Shown here piece by piece: positions 15,691 through 25,320 of a DNA stretch of 55,799 bases. The notes beneath the pieces were generated by a model, which worked only from the letters and a program-made list of their open reading frames with translations, searched no databases and was not told the origin of the DNA. The position numbers and the translations under genes were made by a program. Source of the stretch: an uncultured Clostridium sp. (GTDB lineage Bacteria; Bacillota; Clostridia; Lachnospirales; Lachnospiraceae); the NCBI GenBank assembly GCA_938036545.1, contig CALHQJ010000066.1:1-55799 (forward strand), given 5' to 3'. The first letter of the stretch is position 1. Every line of letters starts with the position of its first letter.

Positions 15691-17055
15691 TTACACCTGT
15701 TTTCTGAGAATATCGTTGATATCCTGAAGACCTTTCTCCGTTGTTACAATAATAACCGTATCTCCAATCTGAATCTGATCGTGTCCTCTTGGAATGATAA
15801 TACGGCCGTTATGATTGATGCAGGCTACCAGCAGATTCTTTTTCAGTTCCAGCTCCATCAGCGGAACACCGACTACAGGGCCATCCTCCCGAATGGAAAA
15901 CTCCAGCGCTTCTGCCTGATTGTCCAGAATCTGATACAGCGTTTCCACATTACTTCCAATGGAATTCTGCATTGCGCGGACATATTGAAGAATATAGTCT
16001 GCCGTAATGTATTTGGGGTAAATCACACTGCCTAAATCCAGTTTTTCTATAATGTTGTCAAAAGCAAACCGGTTGACCTTGGTAACCAGCTTGGCATTGC
16101 CCTGATCTTTTGCATACAAAGCCAGGAAAATATTTTCTTCATCGATGTTCGTCAGGGTAATAAAGGCCTCTGCCGCCTGAAGTCCTGACTGAAGCAGCAG
16201 CTTTTTGTCTGTTCCGTCGCCGTTAATAATCACTGCTTCCGGCAAAAGTTCGCTTAATTCTTCACACCGCCTGCTATCTTTTTCTACAATGCGGACCTTT
16301 ATCTTCATGTCTACCAGTTGCTTTGCCAGATAGTAGCCCAAAGTTCCTCCGCCTACAATCAGGGCATTTTTTACCTGATTGGTAGCCAGTCCGATTTTCT
16401 TAAAAAATGCAGCAGAGTTGTTGGGGGAAGCCACAATGGACACCAGATCATTGTCCTTTAAAATAAAATCTCCTCCAGGTATGGTAACCTGCCCGTCCCG
16501 TTCGACTCCGCAGATTAAAATATCGCATTTAAACTTATCTGCCAGACCGGATACTGCCACGCCATCCATACCAAATTCCGGCTTGATTTTAAATTTCAGT
16601 AATTCAACACGGCCTTTTGCAAAAGTATCAATCTGGATTGCAGACGGAAATCTCAGCAGCCTTGCCATCTCTGTAGCAGTAGCAAATTCCGGATTCAGGC
16701 TCATGGAAACTCCCAGGCGCTCTTTAATAAAGTTAATCTCATCTCTGTAAATCGGGTTTCGCACACGGGCAACTGTCTCACATTTGCTTACCTTTTTGGC
16801 AATCAGGCAGCACAGCAGATTAAGCTCATCCGAATTGGTGACTGCAATCAGCATATCTGCATCCTCTACTCCTGCTTCTTTCTGCACTCCGATACTGGCT
16901 CCATTGCCTGTCAGGGTCATAGCGTCAATCTCTTCGGTTACTTCCTGAAGCTTTTGCATATTCGTATCTACTAAAACAATATCGTGTTGTTCCTCACTCA
17001 GCTGCTGAGCCAGTGTCCTTCCCACTTTCCCGCATCCGATGATTATAATCTTCAT
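15691..17055 (-). CDS. trkA: Potassium uptake regulatory subunit TrkA
   Basis: A 454-residue cytoplasmic protein with two tandem RCK units. Each has a Rossmann NAD-binding domain (IIIIGCGKVGRTLAQQL at the start; ALIVGGGTLGYYLAKQL near 230) and a TrkA_C domain (around 140-220 and 370-450). Two units in one chain is the TrkA rather than the KtrA pattern. The start at 17055 is chosen because GGAGG lies 5 nt upstream and the protein then begins at MKIIIIGCGK; the 41 residues in front are unlike the family. It is the first gene of the trkA-trkH pair. Confidence 0.95.
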   Translation of the reverse strand: MKIIIIGCGKVGRTLAQQLSEEQHDIVLVDTNMQKLQEVTEEIDAMTLTGNGASIGVQKEAGVEDADMLIAVTNSDELNLLCCLIAKKVSKCETVARVRNPIYRDEINFIKERLGVSMSLNPEFATATEMARLLRFPSAIQIDTFAKGRVELLKFKIKPEFGMDGVAVSGLADKFKCDILICGVERDGQVTIPGGDFILKDNDLVSIVASPNNSAAFFKKIGLATNQVKNALIVGGGTLGYYLAKQLVDMKIKVRIVEKDSRRCEELSELLPEAVIINGDGTDKKLLLQSGLQAAEAFITLTNIDEENIFLALYAKDQGNAKLVTKVNRFAFDNIIEKLDLGSVIYPKYITADYILQYVRAMQNSIGSNVETLYQILDNQAEALEFSIREDGPVVGVPLMELELKKNLLVACINHNGRIIIPRGHDQIQIGDTVIIVTTEKGLQDINDILRKQV

Positions 17056-17158
17056 AATGTCCTCCAAAACAAATTCTTGTGTTTCCAGTTCATTATACCA
17101 TCTTAATATCGTTTGGGAATAGCAATTTTTTATCTTTTGTATCTTTTCAACATCTTTC

Positions 17159-17211
17159 GACAAAAAAAGAACAGACACAAACCAACAAAGAGGCCTGTAT
17201 CTGTTCTTATC
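17159..17211 (-). terminator. Terminator of the second glycan importer operon
   Basis: aagaacagacaca pairs with tgtatctgttctt (one wobble), followed on the minus strand by seven Ts. It lies just beyond the stop of the gene at 17220. Confidence 0.75.
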
Positions 17212-17219
17212 TTAATTGC

Positions 17220-18017
17220 TTAATTGCTTTCTGTTCCGTAAATCTCAATCTGGGTAAGGGCCGGGAATGGGGATGGATCATCAGCCTTTATCAGCTGTCC
17301 CAGTTTCACCCAGGTAATGCCTTTCTTCTCAATGGCAAAGGTATGGCTCTCTACGCTCTTTTCCATATCTACTACCTGGCTGGTTCCGTCAGAGAAGGTT
17401 AAGGTTGCTTTTACCCACCAGTTGTCATGTGGAAAGTCTGCTCTTGTATACAGTACAATGGTATCAAAGTCTACCGGACGTCCAAATTCCAGCGTCATCT
17501 CTGCATCGTCCTGACGGTTGATTCCCCAGGATTCATACGGCCAGTTGCCATGGCTTAAATTGGCTACTACGCCGTCAATGGCATTGCGTGCTGCGAATAC
17601 TGCCTCGCCTCTGGTTTCTACATTGGCGCTGGCGTGGGGATAACAGCCTGGATCTCCATGCTGATCCATTACGTTCTTCGCCAGATTCTTGTAAGCGCCA
17701 ATCTCCCAGGCTTTTGCCGGACGCAGAGTTAAGTAATGACGCTCGCCGCTGAATGATTTCAGGCTGTAGGATGTCTTTTTCTCCTCAAAAGGCACATCAT
17801 AGATGACCTCTTCTTTGGTCACGTACACAAAAGACTCGTCCATTGTATCGTCAATCCGCACTACATAAAATGCATTGGTTTTTGGGAAGGTGCATACAAT
17901 CTGATCTCCTGGCTCATACTCGCCTTCCCAGGCAAAGATTACTTCTCCGGTTTTCAGAGCTTTCGCTTCTGCCTTTATTACACCATCCTTATCTCTTACT
18001 GCAATTGCTGCTTCCAT
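17220..18017 (-). CDS. Discoidin-like (F5/8C-type) protein in glycan locus
   Basis: A 265-residue protein without a signal peptide. The C-terminal half (about 130-262) looks like a galactose-binding/discoidin jelly roll: ASANVETRGEAVFAARNAIDG, ESWGINRQDDAEMTLEFG, DTIVLYTRADFPHDNWW and a final TQIEIYG. The first 100 residues form another beta-rich domain. Such folds usually bind carbohydrate. Its cytoplasmic location and placement last in the importer operon (124 bp after the permease) suggest a role with imported uronate oligosaccharides, perhaps as an atypical lyase or binding module. Catalytic residues cannot be named. Confidence 0.7.
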   Translation of the reverse strand: MEAAIAVRDKDGVIKAEAKALKTGEVIFAWEGEYEPGDQIVCTFPKTNAFYVVRIDDTMDESFVYVTKEEVIYDVPFEEKKTSYSLKSFSGERHYLTLRPAKAWEIGAYKNLAKNVMDQHGDPGCYPHASANVETRGEAVFAARNAIDGVVANLSHGNWPYESWGINRQDDAEMTLEFGRPVDFDTIVLYTRADFPHDNWWVKATLTFSDGTSQVVDMEKSVESHTFAIEKKGITWVKLGQLIKADDPSPFPALTQIEIYGTESN

Positions 18018-18141
18018 GCAAAGTTCCTCCTAGTTTTTTGATACTTCTATTGTACACCACCAGAAGATTTTGTGAAATATACAATTTCATCATTTTTTTG
18101 TCTTTTTTTGCATTTCAGGGTGAAACCCTACGGAAACTCCA

Positions 18142-18981
18142 TTAACCCTTTACTCCGGTTGCGGCAATACCCTCTACAAAGTATTTCTGAAGAGCCAGGA
18201 ATACGACTAATACAGGGATTAAGGACAGTACGGAAGCTGCCATAATCAGGCCGTACTCGGAAGAGTTCTGGCCGATAAACATACGCAGTCCAATCTGCAG
18301 GGTTTTCTTAGACTCAGTCTTTAAGTAAATCAATGGACCAAGGAAGTCGTTCCAGGTGTTTACAAATGTGAAAATAGTCAGTGTGGACAGTGCCGGTTTT
18401 GCCAATGGCAGCATAATCTTTGCATAAATCTGGTACTCGCTCATACCGTCGATACGGGCTGCCTCGCACAGTTCGTCAGGAATTCCCTGGTAAAACTGAC
18501 GCATCATAAATACGCCGAATGCAGAGAAGGCCTGAAGGCAGATGATTGCCAGATGGGTATCGTTTAACCCAAAGGATCTCATCATCATAAACTGCGGAAC
18601 CATGTAAACCTGCCACGGTACTGCAATTGTGGCTACATAGGCTAAAAACAATGCGTTTTTATAACGGAAGTTTAATTTTGCAAAAGCATAAGCTGCAAAG
18701 CTGCTGGTAAACAGCTGAAGCAAAGTTACAATTAACGTCAGCTTCGCAGTATTTACTACAAATTTTGCCAGTGGGATCTTGGTCCAGATCTTTATGTAGT
18801 TCTGCCACTGTGGATTTTCCGGAATCCACTGAATGGGTACGATAAATACGTCTTTATCCAGCTTCAGAGAAGAGGACAGCATCCATGCGAAAGGCACAAG
18901 CATCAAAAGGGAGACGAAGATCAGTACCGCATAGAGGATTACCTTGGTAATTTTTTCGTGTTGGCGTTTTCCTTTCATCAT
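18142..18981 (-). CDS. Sugar ABC transporter permease, MalG/CUT1 type
   Basis: A 279-residue permease with six predicted helices and the EAA loop (CEAARIDGMSEYQIYAKIMLPLAKP split over residues 173-197). The C-terminal YFVEGIAATGVKG is typical. It is preceded by AAGGAGGGG and lies 9 bp after its MalF-type partner. It belongs to the second importer; substrate is inferred from the adjacent heparinase-family lyase as an unsaturated uronate oligosaccharide. Confidence 0.93.
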   Translation of the reverse strand: MMKGKRQHEKITKVILYAVLIFVSLLMLVPFAWMLSSSLKLDKDVFIVPIQWIPENPQWQNYIKIWTKIPLAKFVVNTAKLTLIVTLLQLFTSSFAAYAFAKLNFRYKNALFLAYVATIAVPWQVYMVPQFMMMRSFGLNDTHLAIICLQAFSAFGVFMMRQFYQGIPDELCEAARIDGMSEYQIYAKIMLPLAKPALSTLTIFTFVNTWNDFLGPLIYLKTESKKTLQIGLRMFIGQNSSEYGLIMAASVLSLIPVLVVFLALQKYFVEGIAATGVKG

Positions 18982-18990
18982 TTCCCCTCC

Positions 18991-20070
18991 TTAGTTTGCG
19001 TATTTCTTTTCGCCTCTGAACTGGATGATGGTAACAACCAGAACCAGAAGGAACAGAACCATGGCTACTGCGCTTGCATAACCCAGATTCCAGTTTCGGA
19101 ATGCTTCTTCATAAATGTGGTAAACAAGTACAATGGCCGATTCATTAATAACGCCGTTGGAGCCGCCTGCCAGCATGTATACAATATCGTATACCTTGAA
19201 GCAGTTAATGGTCAGGATAATGGTTACGAAAAAGGTTGTAGGCTGAAGCTGAGGCCAGGTAATATAGCGGAACTTCTGCCATGGGCCTGCGCCGTCCAGG
19301 CTGGCTGCCTCGTAAAGCTCTGCATTGATACCCTGAAGACCTGCCAGATAAATTACCATGTAATATCCCATGTTTTTCCAAACAGAGAACAGGACAATGG
19401 TAAACATTACCCAGTCTGTACTGGCCGCCCATTTAGGAAGATCCTTGGCTGCCACATGGAATACCTTGTATAACAGCATATTGACAGGACCACTCTTTGC
19501 AGGAGAAAACAGCATGTTCCATACTGCCGCTACTGCTACCAGAGACGCTACATACGGGAAGAAGCTGACAGTACGGAAGAAGTTCCTGCCCTTTATTTTC
19601 TGGTTTAAAACAACTGCCAGGCCAATAGCTGCCGCCAGTGTCAGAGGAACGGTTGCAATACAGTAAACAATAGTATTTTTAAAAGATGCGATAAACCGGC
19701 TGTTTCCAATCATTGCCGCAAAGTTTTCCAACGCTGCAAATTCAATTGGAGAGTTACCGTCCCATTTTAAGAATGCTAAAACAAATGCGAAAATAACAGG
19801 TCCTAAGGTAAATACGGCAAATCCGATAAAGTTCGGAGCAATAAAGGAATATGCAATCATATCTCTCTTTTGCTGTCTGGTCATCTTTTCTCCGGTTTTG
19901 GCCTGTTTAATTTTTTCTTCAACCGTAACGATTTTGGCAATTAATTTCTGACGTTTTCTGGAATCTGTCGTAGCCTCTAATTCTGCCTCTAAAGCAGTAA
20001 GCTTTGGAGTCAGCTTCGCCAATTTTGCTTCTACAACAGCCGGATCTACGTGTTTTGCTTTTGCTGCCAT
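18991..20070 (-). CDS. Sugar ABC transporter permease, MalF type, with N-terminal coiled coil
   Basis: A 359-residue permease whose membrane part begins near residue 75 (MIAYSFIAPNFIGFAVFTLG). It carries the EAA motif (YEAASLDGAGPWQKF) near residue 265. The first 70 residues are an unusual cytoplasmic extension rich in Ala, Lys, Leu and Glu with a heptad-like pattern (KLAKLTPKLTALEAELEA…), probably a coiled coil. MalF-like proteins of this class are normally about 290-310 residues, so this extension is an addition. It may bind the shared ATPase or the sensor pathway; that is inference. Confidence 0.92.
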   Translation of the reverse strand: MAAKAKHVDPAVVEAKLAKLTPKLTALEAELEATTDSRKRQKLIAKIVTVEEKIKQAKTGEKMTRQQKRDMIAYSFIAPNFIGFAVFTLGPVIFAFVLAFLKWDGNSPIEFAALENFAAMIGNSRFIASFKNTIVYCIATVPLTLAAAIGLAVVLNQKIKGRNFFRTVSFFPYVASLVAVAAVWNMLFSPAKSGPVNMLLYKVFHVAAKDLPKWAASTDWVMFTIVLFSVWKNMGYYMVIYLAGLQGINAELYEAASLDGAGPWQKFRYITWPQLQPTTFFVTIILTINCFKVYDIVYMLAGGSNGVINESAIVLVYHIYEEAFRNWNLGYASAVAMVLFLLVLVVTIIQFRGEKKYAN

Positions 20071-20110
20071 GCCTTTCCTCCTATTTTTTAAGATTTTGTC
20101 CCTTTCATGT

Positions 20111-20140
20111 AAGGAAGCGGACCATTTAGTCCGCTTCCTT
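20111..20140 (-). promoter_or_regulatory. Intercistronic hairpin between binding protein and permeases
   Basis: A perfect 12-bp stem (aaggaagcggac 20111-20122 with gtccgcttcctt 20129-20140). The minus-strand transcript has no U-tract after it, so it is more likely an mRNA 3'-end protector than a full terminator. It would keep binding-protein mRNA above permease mRNA. Confidence 0.6.
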
Positions 20141-20188
20141 GTTTTTTCTAATGTGGGTTTTATCAGGTCAATCTAAGTCTTATTGTAA

Positions 20189-21556
20189 CTACTCAGCCAG
20201 AAGCGCGCCGATTTTTTCGTTCATCTGAGCGATGCCTTCGTCAATGGTAATGCTCTCAGTCATAATACCATCATGTGCCTCGTTTAATACGGTTTCCATC
20301 TCTGCGCTCTTTGCATGTACCGGCATTTCCAGATACAGGTTTGCAGTCTGAAGAGCTTCCTTGCTGCCTTCGTCAGCTGGGAATCCGTCTACGGATGCTA
20401 CCAGATCTGCAATCTCGCTGTTCATGGTTGCAGGAATAGAACCGGTAGAAGCAATAATCTCAGCGCCCTCTTCGCCAGTTACGAATTTTACAAATTCCCA
20501 AGCTAAATCCTTATGAGGAGCAGAGGTCGGGATAGCTAAAGAGGTAATGGTTGCCAGAGTAGAACCTGGTTCTACGCCTTCAGCGTGAGGATATTTTGCA
20601 AGTCCCCAGTTAGTGCAGTCAGTATACTCGCCAGCTTTAATCTTATCAATCAGGGTTGGGATGAACCAGGAACCCATGTTCATCATAGCTACGTTACCCT
20701 GGGAGAATGCGCCGGAGTAGTGAAGACTGGAGGTCTTTAAGGTTGCATAATCCTGGCATACGCCATCCTGCTGCTGTTTTAAAACCATTTCATAGTATGG
20801 CTTTGTAAAGTCGTAGTTGCCGCCTACAATAGAGTTCTTGCCATCCAGGATACCGAACAGCTGAACTGCACTTCTCCAGGTGTGGTAATGAGCGCCGTAA
20901 ACTTCCTGTCCTGGCTCAGTATTGGTTACTTTTCTTGCCAGTTCGTCATACTGCTCAAATGTCATATCATTGGTAGGATATTCTACGCCTGCTGCATCAA
21001 AGATGTCCTTGTTGTAGAACAGTAACCAGAAATCGCTTCTGAATGGCAGTTCGTACAGCTTACCGTCTACGGTTACCTGATCGGTAATTCCGCCGTACAT
21101 GCTTAAATCAATGCCATCTTTTGCAATCAAATCATCCAATGGCTCTAATACGCCTTTGTTTACTAAGGTTGCATATCCCGGAACATCCTTTACGCAAACT
21201 ACGTCAAAGTCAGATCCGGAACCAGTTAACTCAGTTGCAAGTACAGTCTGGTAATCAGAAGAACCCAGATCTACCATCTCAACAGTTACGCCAGGATGAG
21301 AAGCCTCAAATGCTTCGATTAACGGCTCATAGTAGGTGGTCAGGCTGATATCCCATACAGACCATTTTAATGTGGTGTTCTCTCCGGAAGCTGCTGCAGT
21401 GGTATCTGCTGCTGCCTCAGAACCCTCGGTTGCTGCTGCAGTGGTATCTGCTGCCGGTGCTGCGGTAGTTGCATTTGCATCGGAGCTTCCGCATCCTGCC
21501 ATGCTTACTGCTGCCAAAGATGCTGCCAGTGTAAGGCTTACAAATCTTTTCTTCAT
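20189..21556 (-). CDS. Sugar ABC transporter substrate-binding lipoprotein
   Basis: A 455-residue SBP_bac_1-type lipoprotein. The signal peptide ends in the lipobox MAGC, followed by an Ala/Thr-rich linker to about residue 55. The binding domain starts LKWSVWDISLTTYYEP and includes LPFRSDFWLLFYNKDIFDAAG. It is first in the importer operon and is divergent from the sensor kinase gene. Together these form a self-contained sensing and uptake system. Confidence 0.92.
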   Translation of the reverse strand: MKKRFVSLTLAASLAAVSMAGCGSSDANATTAAPAADTTAAATEGSEAAADTTAAASGENTTLKWSVWDISLTTYYEPLIEAFEASHPGVTVEMVDLGSSDYQTVLATELTGSGSDFDVVCVKDVPGYATLVNKGVLEPLDDLIAKDGIDLSMYGGITDQVTVDGKLYELPFRSDFWLLFYNKDIFDAAGVEYPTNDMTFEQYDELARKVTNTEPGQEVYGAHYHTWRSAVQLFGILDGKNSIVGGNYDFTKPYYEMVLKQQQDGVCQDYATLKTSSLHYSGAFSQGNVAMMNMGSWFIPTLIDKIKAGEYTDCTNWGLAKYPHAEGVEPGSTLATITSLAIPTSAPHKDLAWEFVKFVTGEEGAEIIASTGSIPATMNSEIADLVASVDGFPADEGSKEALQTANLYLEMPVHAKSAEMETVLNEAHDGIMTESITIDEGIAQMNEKIGALLAE

Positions 21557-21605
21557 GTTACATCCTCCTCATTTCTCTGTGTTTGTCGTTCTTGACTATG
21601 GCTTT

Positions 21606-21634
21606 ATTATATCTGCTGAATCCTTTTTTCTGAA
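21606..21634 (-). promoter_or_regulatory. Promoter of second importer operon with upstream direct repeats
   Basis: On the minus strand TTCAGA (21634-21629), a 17-bp spacer, and consensus TATAAT (21611-21606). The weak -35 suggests activation. The word aaaaaggatt (minus strand) occurs at 21628-21619 and again at 21676-21667, 48 bp apart, as candidate sites for the AraC-type response regulator. Confidence 0.5.
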
Positions 21635-21839
21635 TGGAATATTGTTTAGAAAAGATTCACTATTCTAATCCTTTTTCCTCTTTTTCATTCTGATAGTTTG
21701 CATAAAAATGTACTTTTCTACGAAAAGCCAGTAAATTTTTACGGTTTTTCTTTTCAATTCTTTCCAAAACCAGGGAAAACCGTTATAATAAGTAGAGTTA
21801 TTGATTTATATATAAATAGGAAGTCTCAGGAGAAATTCC

Positions 21840-23726
21840 ATGTCCATGAAAATACCATTTCCAAAAACAATCCGCATGCAGCTTATGGCTGCTGCTGCAG
21901 GCATTACCTTAATCATTTCCACTATGACTTTGACCATATATTTTTCCGTATTTCAATCGTTCCTGCGGAAAAACCAGATCCAGTCTTCAGAATTTAGTCT
22001 TCAGCTGATTACCACCCATGTAGCCTCAGATATGGCGGATATTATTTACTTCAGCAAATGGACCTGCTCCAACAGCGAAGTTTTAAATTATCTGGAACGG
22101 ATGAAAGATGTTTCCAGTCTCTCGCCTTCTTCCGATGCTGCCGCTGAAAACCTTCGTTCTCTGGCACTAAATTCCTTTGCCCGCTTTAAGGAGGAATATC
22201 AAAATACCTCTCCAAAGGACTACATTACCCATGCTCTGATTTCTACAGAAAGCATGAATCAGTTTCTCCATATTTTAGGTCCATCGGAAGCCAGCAGGGC
22301 CGGGGCTGCCAGAACCATACACCAGGCGCCTTATTTTGAAACCCTTTACCATGCCCCTGATTTTCTGTGGATTGGGCTGCAGGATGATTTGTTTATCCGC
22401 GTAAATCCTCCAAAAGTCATTCCCATTATCCGTCCGGTCTATGACAAATTCAGTTCGGATATTATCGGATGGTCCTATTTAAGTATCAGCCAGAATTTAT
22501 TTACGGATTATCTTGCCTCATATCCAATGGCTGACGACGGAATTCTGTTTTTTACTATGGGGGATCTTACCTATTATTTAAAAGACGGCCAGTTTGAAGT
22601 TGCCGGAACCATGTATACTCCTTTAAAAACCCTGGAGTCCTACTCCTTGGATGATGCTACCCAGGTGCAAACTGTAAAAATGACAGACGGCAGTAAACGC
22701 ACTATGATTACCATTCCTGTGGAAGGTGTAAAAGGATGGTCCTTTTCCCAGATTCTGTCGGAAACTCAAATGGCCCAGCAGAGAAATTTTTATTTTATGC
22801 TGATTGCCGGAAGCTGCCTGATTATTTTTTGTCTTGGTTTCCTTTTAATGTTTCTTCTCAACCGGATTATCAACGTGCCGGTTAAGGCTATCCGTGAAAA
22901 AATTGACGCTGTTTCCCACGGAGATTTTTCCAGGGAGCCGGCCATTGAATGGGATCACGAACTGGGCGATATCGGAAAAGGCATCAACTCCCTTTCTACC
23001 AGCATTGTCAATTTAATGGAAAAGCGGATTGAAGACGAAAAGCACAAAAAGGACCTGGAATATCAGATATTACAAAGCCAAATCAACCCGCACTTTCTCT
23101 ACAATACTTTAAATTCCATCAAATGGATGGCAACCATTCAGGGAGCCGGCGGAATTGCGGAAATGACGACTGCCCTGGCAAGACTGATGAAAAATGTATC
23201 CAAAGGAACCAATGTCCCCATCCCCCTTCGGGAAGAGCTGGATCTGGTAAAAGATTATTTTCTGATTCTTCAATACCGGTACGGCGGCAGCATTACCTTA
23301 GAGTACAAGGTAGCCAGCGAGGATCTGTATTCCTGCCTGATTCACCGTTTTACATTGCAGCCCATTATTGAAAATTCTCTGTTTCATGGAATTGAACCAA
23401 AGGGGCAGGCCGGAACCATTACGGTAACTGCTGACTCAGAAGATACGGATTCTGGAAAGGTGCTTCAAATCTGCGTGACAGATAACGGAGTCGGCATGTC
23501 TCCGGAAACCATTGAACAGGTGTTAAATGGAGACGCTTCTTCCAGTACCGACTTCTTCCGCCATGTGGGAATCAACAATGTAAATCAGCGGATCAAATAC
23601 GCATTCGGAGAAAACTACGGCATTTCCATTACCAGTGAGGTTGGCGTATATACTGCCATTACCATTACCATTCCTTATGAATTAGCGGAAACGGGAGGAA
23701 CTTATGATAAAACTTTTAATTGTTGA
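21840..23726 (+). CDS. Sensor histidine kinase, YesM-like
   Basis: A 628-residue membrane kinase. TM1 is about residues 14-38 and a large extracellular sensor domain follows. TM2 (FMLIAGSCLIIFCLGFLLMFLLN) is near 318-340, then HAMP. The His_kinase domain carries the phospho-acceptor His in SQINPHFLYNTLNSIKWM (about 420), and the HATPase has IIENSLFHGIEP and VTDNGVGMS. It is the YesM/LytS class that pairs with AraC-type regulators such as YesN and senses extracellular sugars or oligosaccharides. AGGAG lies 7 nt before the ATG. Its last 23 bp overlap the regulator gene. Confidence 0.93.
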   Translation: MSMKIPFPKTIRMQLMAAAAGITLIISTMTLTIYFSVFQSFLRKNQIQSSEFSLQLITTHVASDMADIIYFSKWTCSNSEVLNYLERMKDVSSLSPSSDAAAENLRSLALNSFARFKEEYQNTSPKDYITHALISTESMNQFLHILGPSEASRAGAARTIHQAPYFETLYHAPDFLWIGLQDDLFIRVNPPKVIPIIRPVYDKFSSDIIGWSYLSISQNLFTDYLASYPMADDGILFFTMGDLTYYLKDGQFEVAGTMYTPLKTLESYSLDDATQVQTVKMTDGSKRTMITIPVEGVKGWSFSQILSETQMAQQRNFYFMLIAGSCLIIFCLGFLLMFLLNRIINVPVKAIREKIDAVSHGDFSREPAIEWDHELGDIGKGINSLSTSIVNLMEKRIEDEKHKKDLEYQILQSQINPHFLYNTLNSIKWMATIQGAGGIAEMTTALARLMKNVSKGTNVPIPLREELDLVKDYFLILQYRYGGSITLEYKVASEDLYSCLIHRFTLQPIIENSLFHGIEPKGQAGTITVTADSEDTDSGKVLQICVTDNGVGMSPETIEQVLNGDASSSTDFFRHVGINNVNQRIKYAFGENYGISITSEVGVYTAITITIPYELAETGGTYDKTFNC

Positions 23727-25320
23727 TGATGAACCCTTAGTTCAGATTGGAATCAAGTCCATGTTAAACTGGGCTGATTACGGCATTGAAGTATGCGGAA
23801 CTGCAACCAATGGTCAGGCCGCACTGTCTATGATTAAAGATCTTGCCCCTGAACTTGTTATTACAGATATTAAAATGCCGATTATGAACGGCCTGGATTT
23901 AGTAAAAGCCTGTCGGGAACAGTTTGGCCCCATTCCGGTTTTTATTGTCCTTACCAGCTATGAAGAATTTCAGCTTGTACGAACTGCCTTATCATATCAG
24001 GTATCTGACTACTTAGTCAAACTGGAATTAGATCCTGTATCTCTGGCAGAATCTATTACAAGAGCGTTAAAACGGCTGGAAGAACAGAAGGCCAGCCAGG
24101 CTTATAAGGCTTCCGGAGGCCGTCCTCTTCTCCAAAGCTATCAGGACAAATTTTTTCTTCGCCTTCTTCATAACCTTTTTGACAGCGAAGAACAGTTTCA
24201 CCTGCAGGTGGCAGATCTGAAGCTGAACTTTTCGGACTCCTGTTATTTTGCCGCCCACTGTGAAATCCATGAATCTGCACAGACGAAAATGAACCATTCC
24301 CAGCTTATGAATCTGTATTCCAGCAGTCTGCAGATGATTCGGGAAATCTTATCCCGTTACCTGTCCTTCTATGTAATTTCGCTGGATTTAAAACATTTTG
24401 CCTTAATTTTCTATTTTCCATCCATTGAAGAAGCCGACTGGGAGCAGATTTCCAACGCCTTAAACAATGCCTGCAGCATGATTCACAACTATTTCAGCGT
24501 ATGGATGTCTGCCGGAATCGGTTCTCCTGTGGAACAGCCTATGCTGATTTCCCGCTCCTATCAGGAAGCCAGACAGGCGGCTGCTCATACTTCTCCTGAA
24601 AAGCCTATTGCTTTTCTTCAGGAAATCGAGGAAGACACCGACGCATTCCGCAACTATTTTAATATGTCTGTGTTTAAAGAATCCATTAAACAGGCCTTTG
24701 AAGAATTTAACACAGATGTACTTCAAAATACCATTGAAGAAATGTGCCAGTTATTTTCTTCCAGTTCCTGCCGGCTGTTACAGGCCGTAGACGGAGCATG
24801 CAATATCCTGTACCTGGCCATATCCCTGTTGCCGGAAGGCGAAGATACAGTTGCCAAAATTTTTGAAGATATTCCGGACGGCTACCGCTCTATCTATCAG
24901 GCTGCTACTACCCATCAGGTTGTGGAATGGCTGGAAGTGTTAAAAGAAGGGCTGTGCCAGATCCTTCAATCCAAGCGGAAATCTTACAAAGACAATGTTA
25001 TTACTAATATTCAGAAATATATTGAAGTACATATTGAGGATCGGCTGCTCTTAAATGAAGTAGCCGGAGTCTTTGGATTAAGCCCCAATTATTTAAGCTC
25101 CCTTTTTAAAAAGACCTGTAATATCGGCTTTACTGAATTTGTAACGCAAAAGAAAATCAACCTGGCCAAAAGCCTTTTATTAGAAGAAAATTTAAAGATT
25201 TATGAAGTAGCAGATCGCCTGGGCTTTGAAAGCGCCTTCTATTTTAGTAAGGTATTTAAAAAAGTAGAAGGAATTTCTCCCAGAGAATTTATACAACAGC
25301 ACACAGAGGAGGATTTGTAA
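23704..25320 (+). CDS. Response regulator with AraC-type DNA-binding domain, YesN-like
   Basis: A 538-residue regulator. The receiver domain is residues 1-120, with the acidic pair in LLIVDDEP, the phospho-Asp in LVITDIKMPIMNG (about 55) and a Lys in VKLELDP. A middle linker domain follows (about 150-420). The C-terminal AraC double HTH is about 435-530 (LNEVAGVFGLSPNYLSSLFKK; IYEVADRLGFESAFYFSKVFKK). It probably activates the importer operon and perhaps the downstream lyase. It overlaps the kinase gene and touches the lyase gene (TAATG), so the three are one translational unit. Confidence 0.93.
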   Translation: MIKLLIVDDEPLVQIGIKSMLNWADYGIEVCGTATNGQAALSMIKDLAPELVITDIKMPIMNGLDLVKACREQFGPIPVFIVLTSYEEFQLVRTALSYQVSDYLVKLELDPVSLAESITRALKRLEEQKASQAYKASGGRPLLQSYQDKFFLRLLHNLFDSEEQFHLQVADLKLNFSDSCYFAAHCEIHESAQTKMNHSQLMNLYSSSLQMIREILSRYLSFYVISLDLKHFALIFYFPSIEEADWEQISNALNNACSMIHNYFSVWMSAGIGSPVEQPMLISRSYQEARQAAAHTSPEKPIAFLQEIEEDTDAFRNYFNMSVFKESIKQAFEEFNTDVLQNTIEEMCQLFSSSSCRLLQAVDGACNILYLAISLLPEGEDTVAKIFEDIPDGYRSIYQAATTHQVVEWLEVLKEGLCQILQSKRKSYKDNVITNIQKYIEVHIEDRLLLNEVAGVFGLSPNYLSSLFKKTCNIGFTEFVTQKKINLAKSLLLEENLKIYEVADRLGFESAFYFSKVFKKVEGISPREFIQQHTEEDL

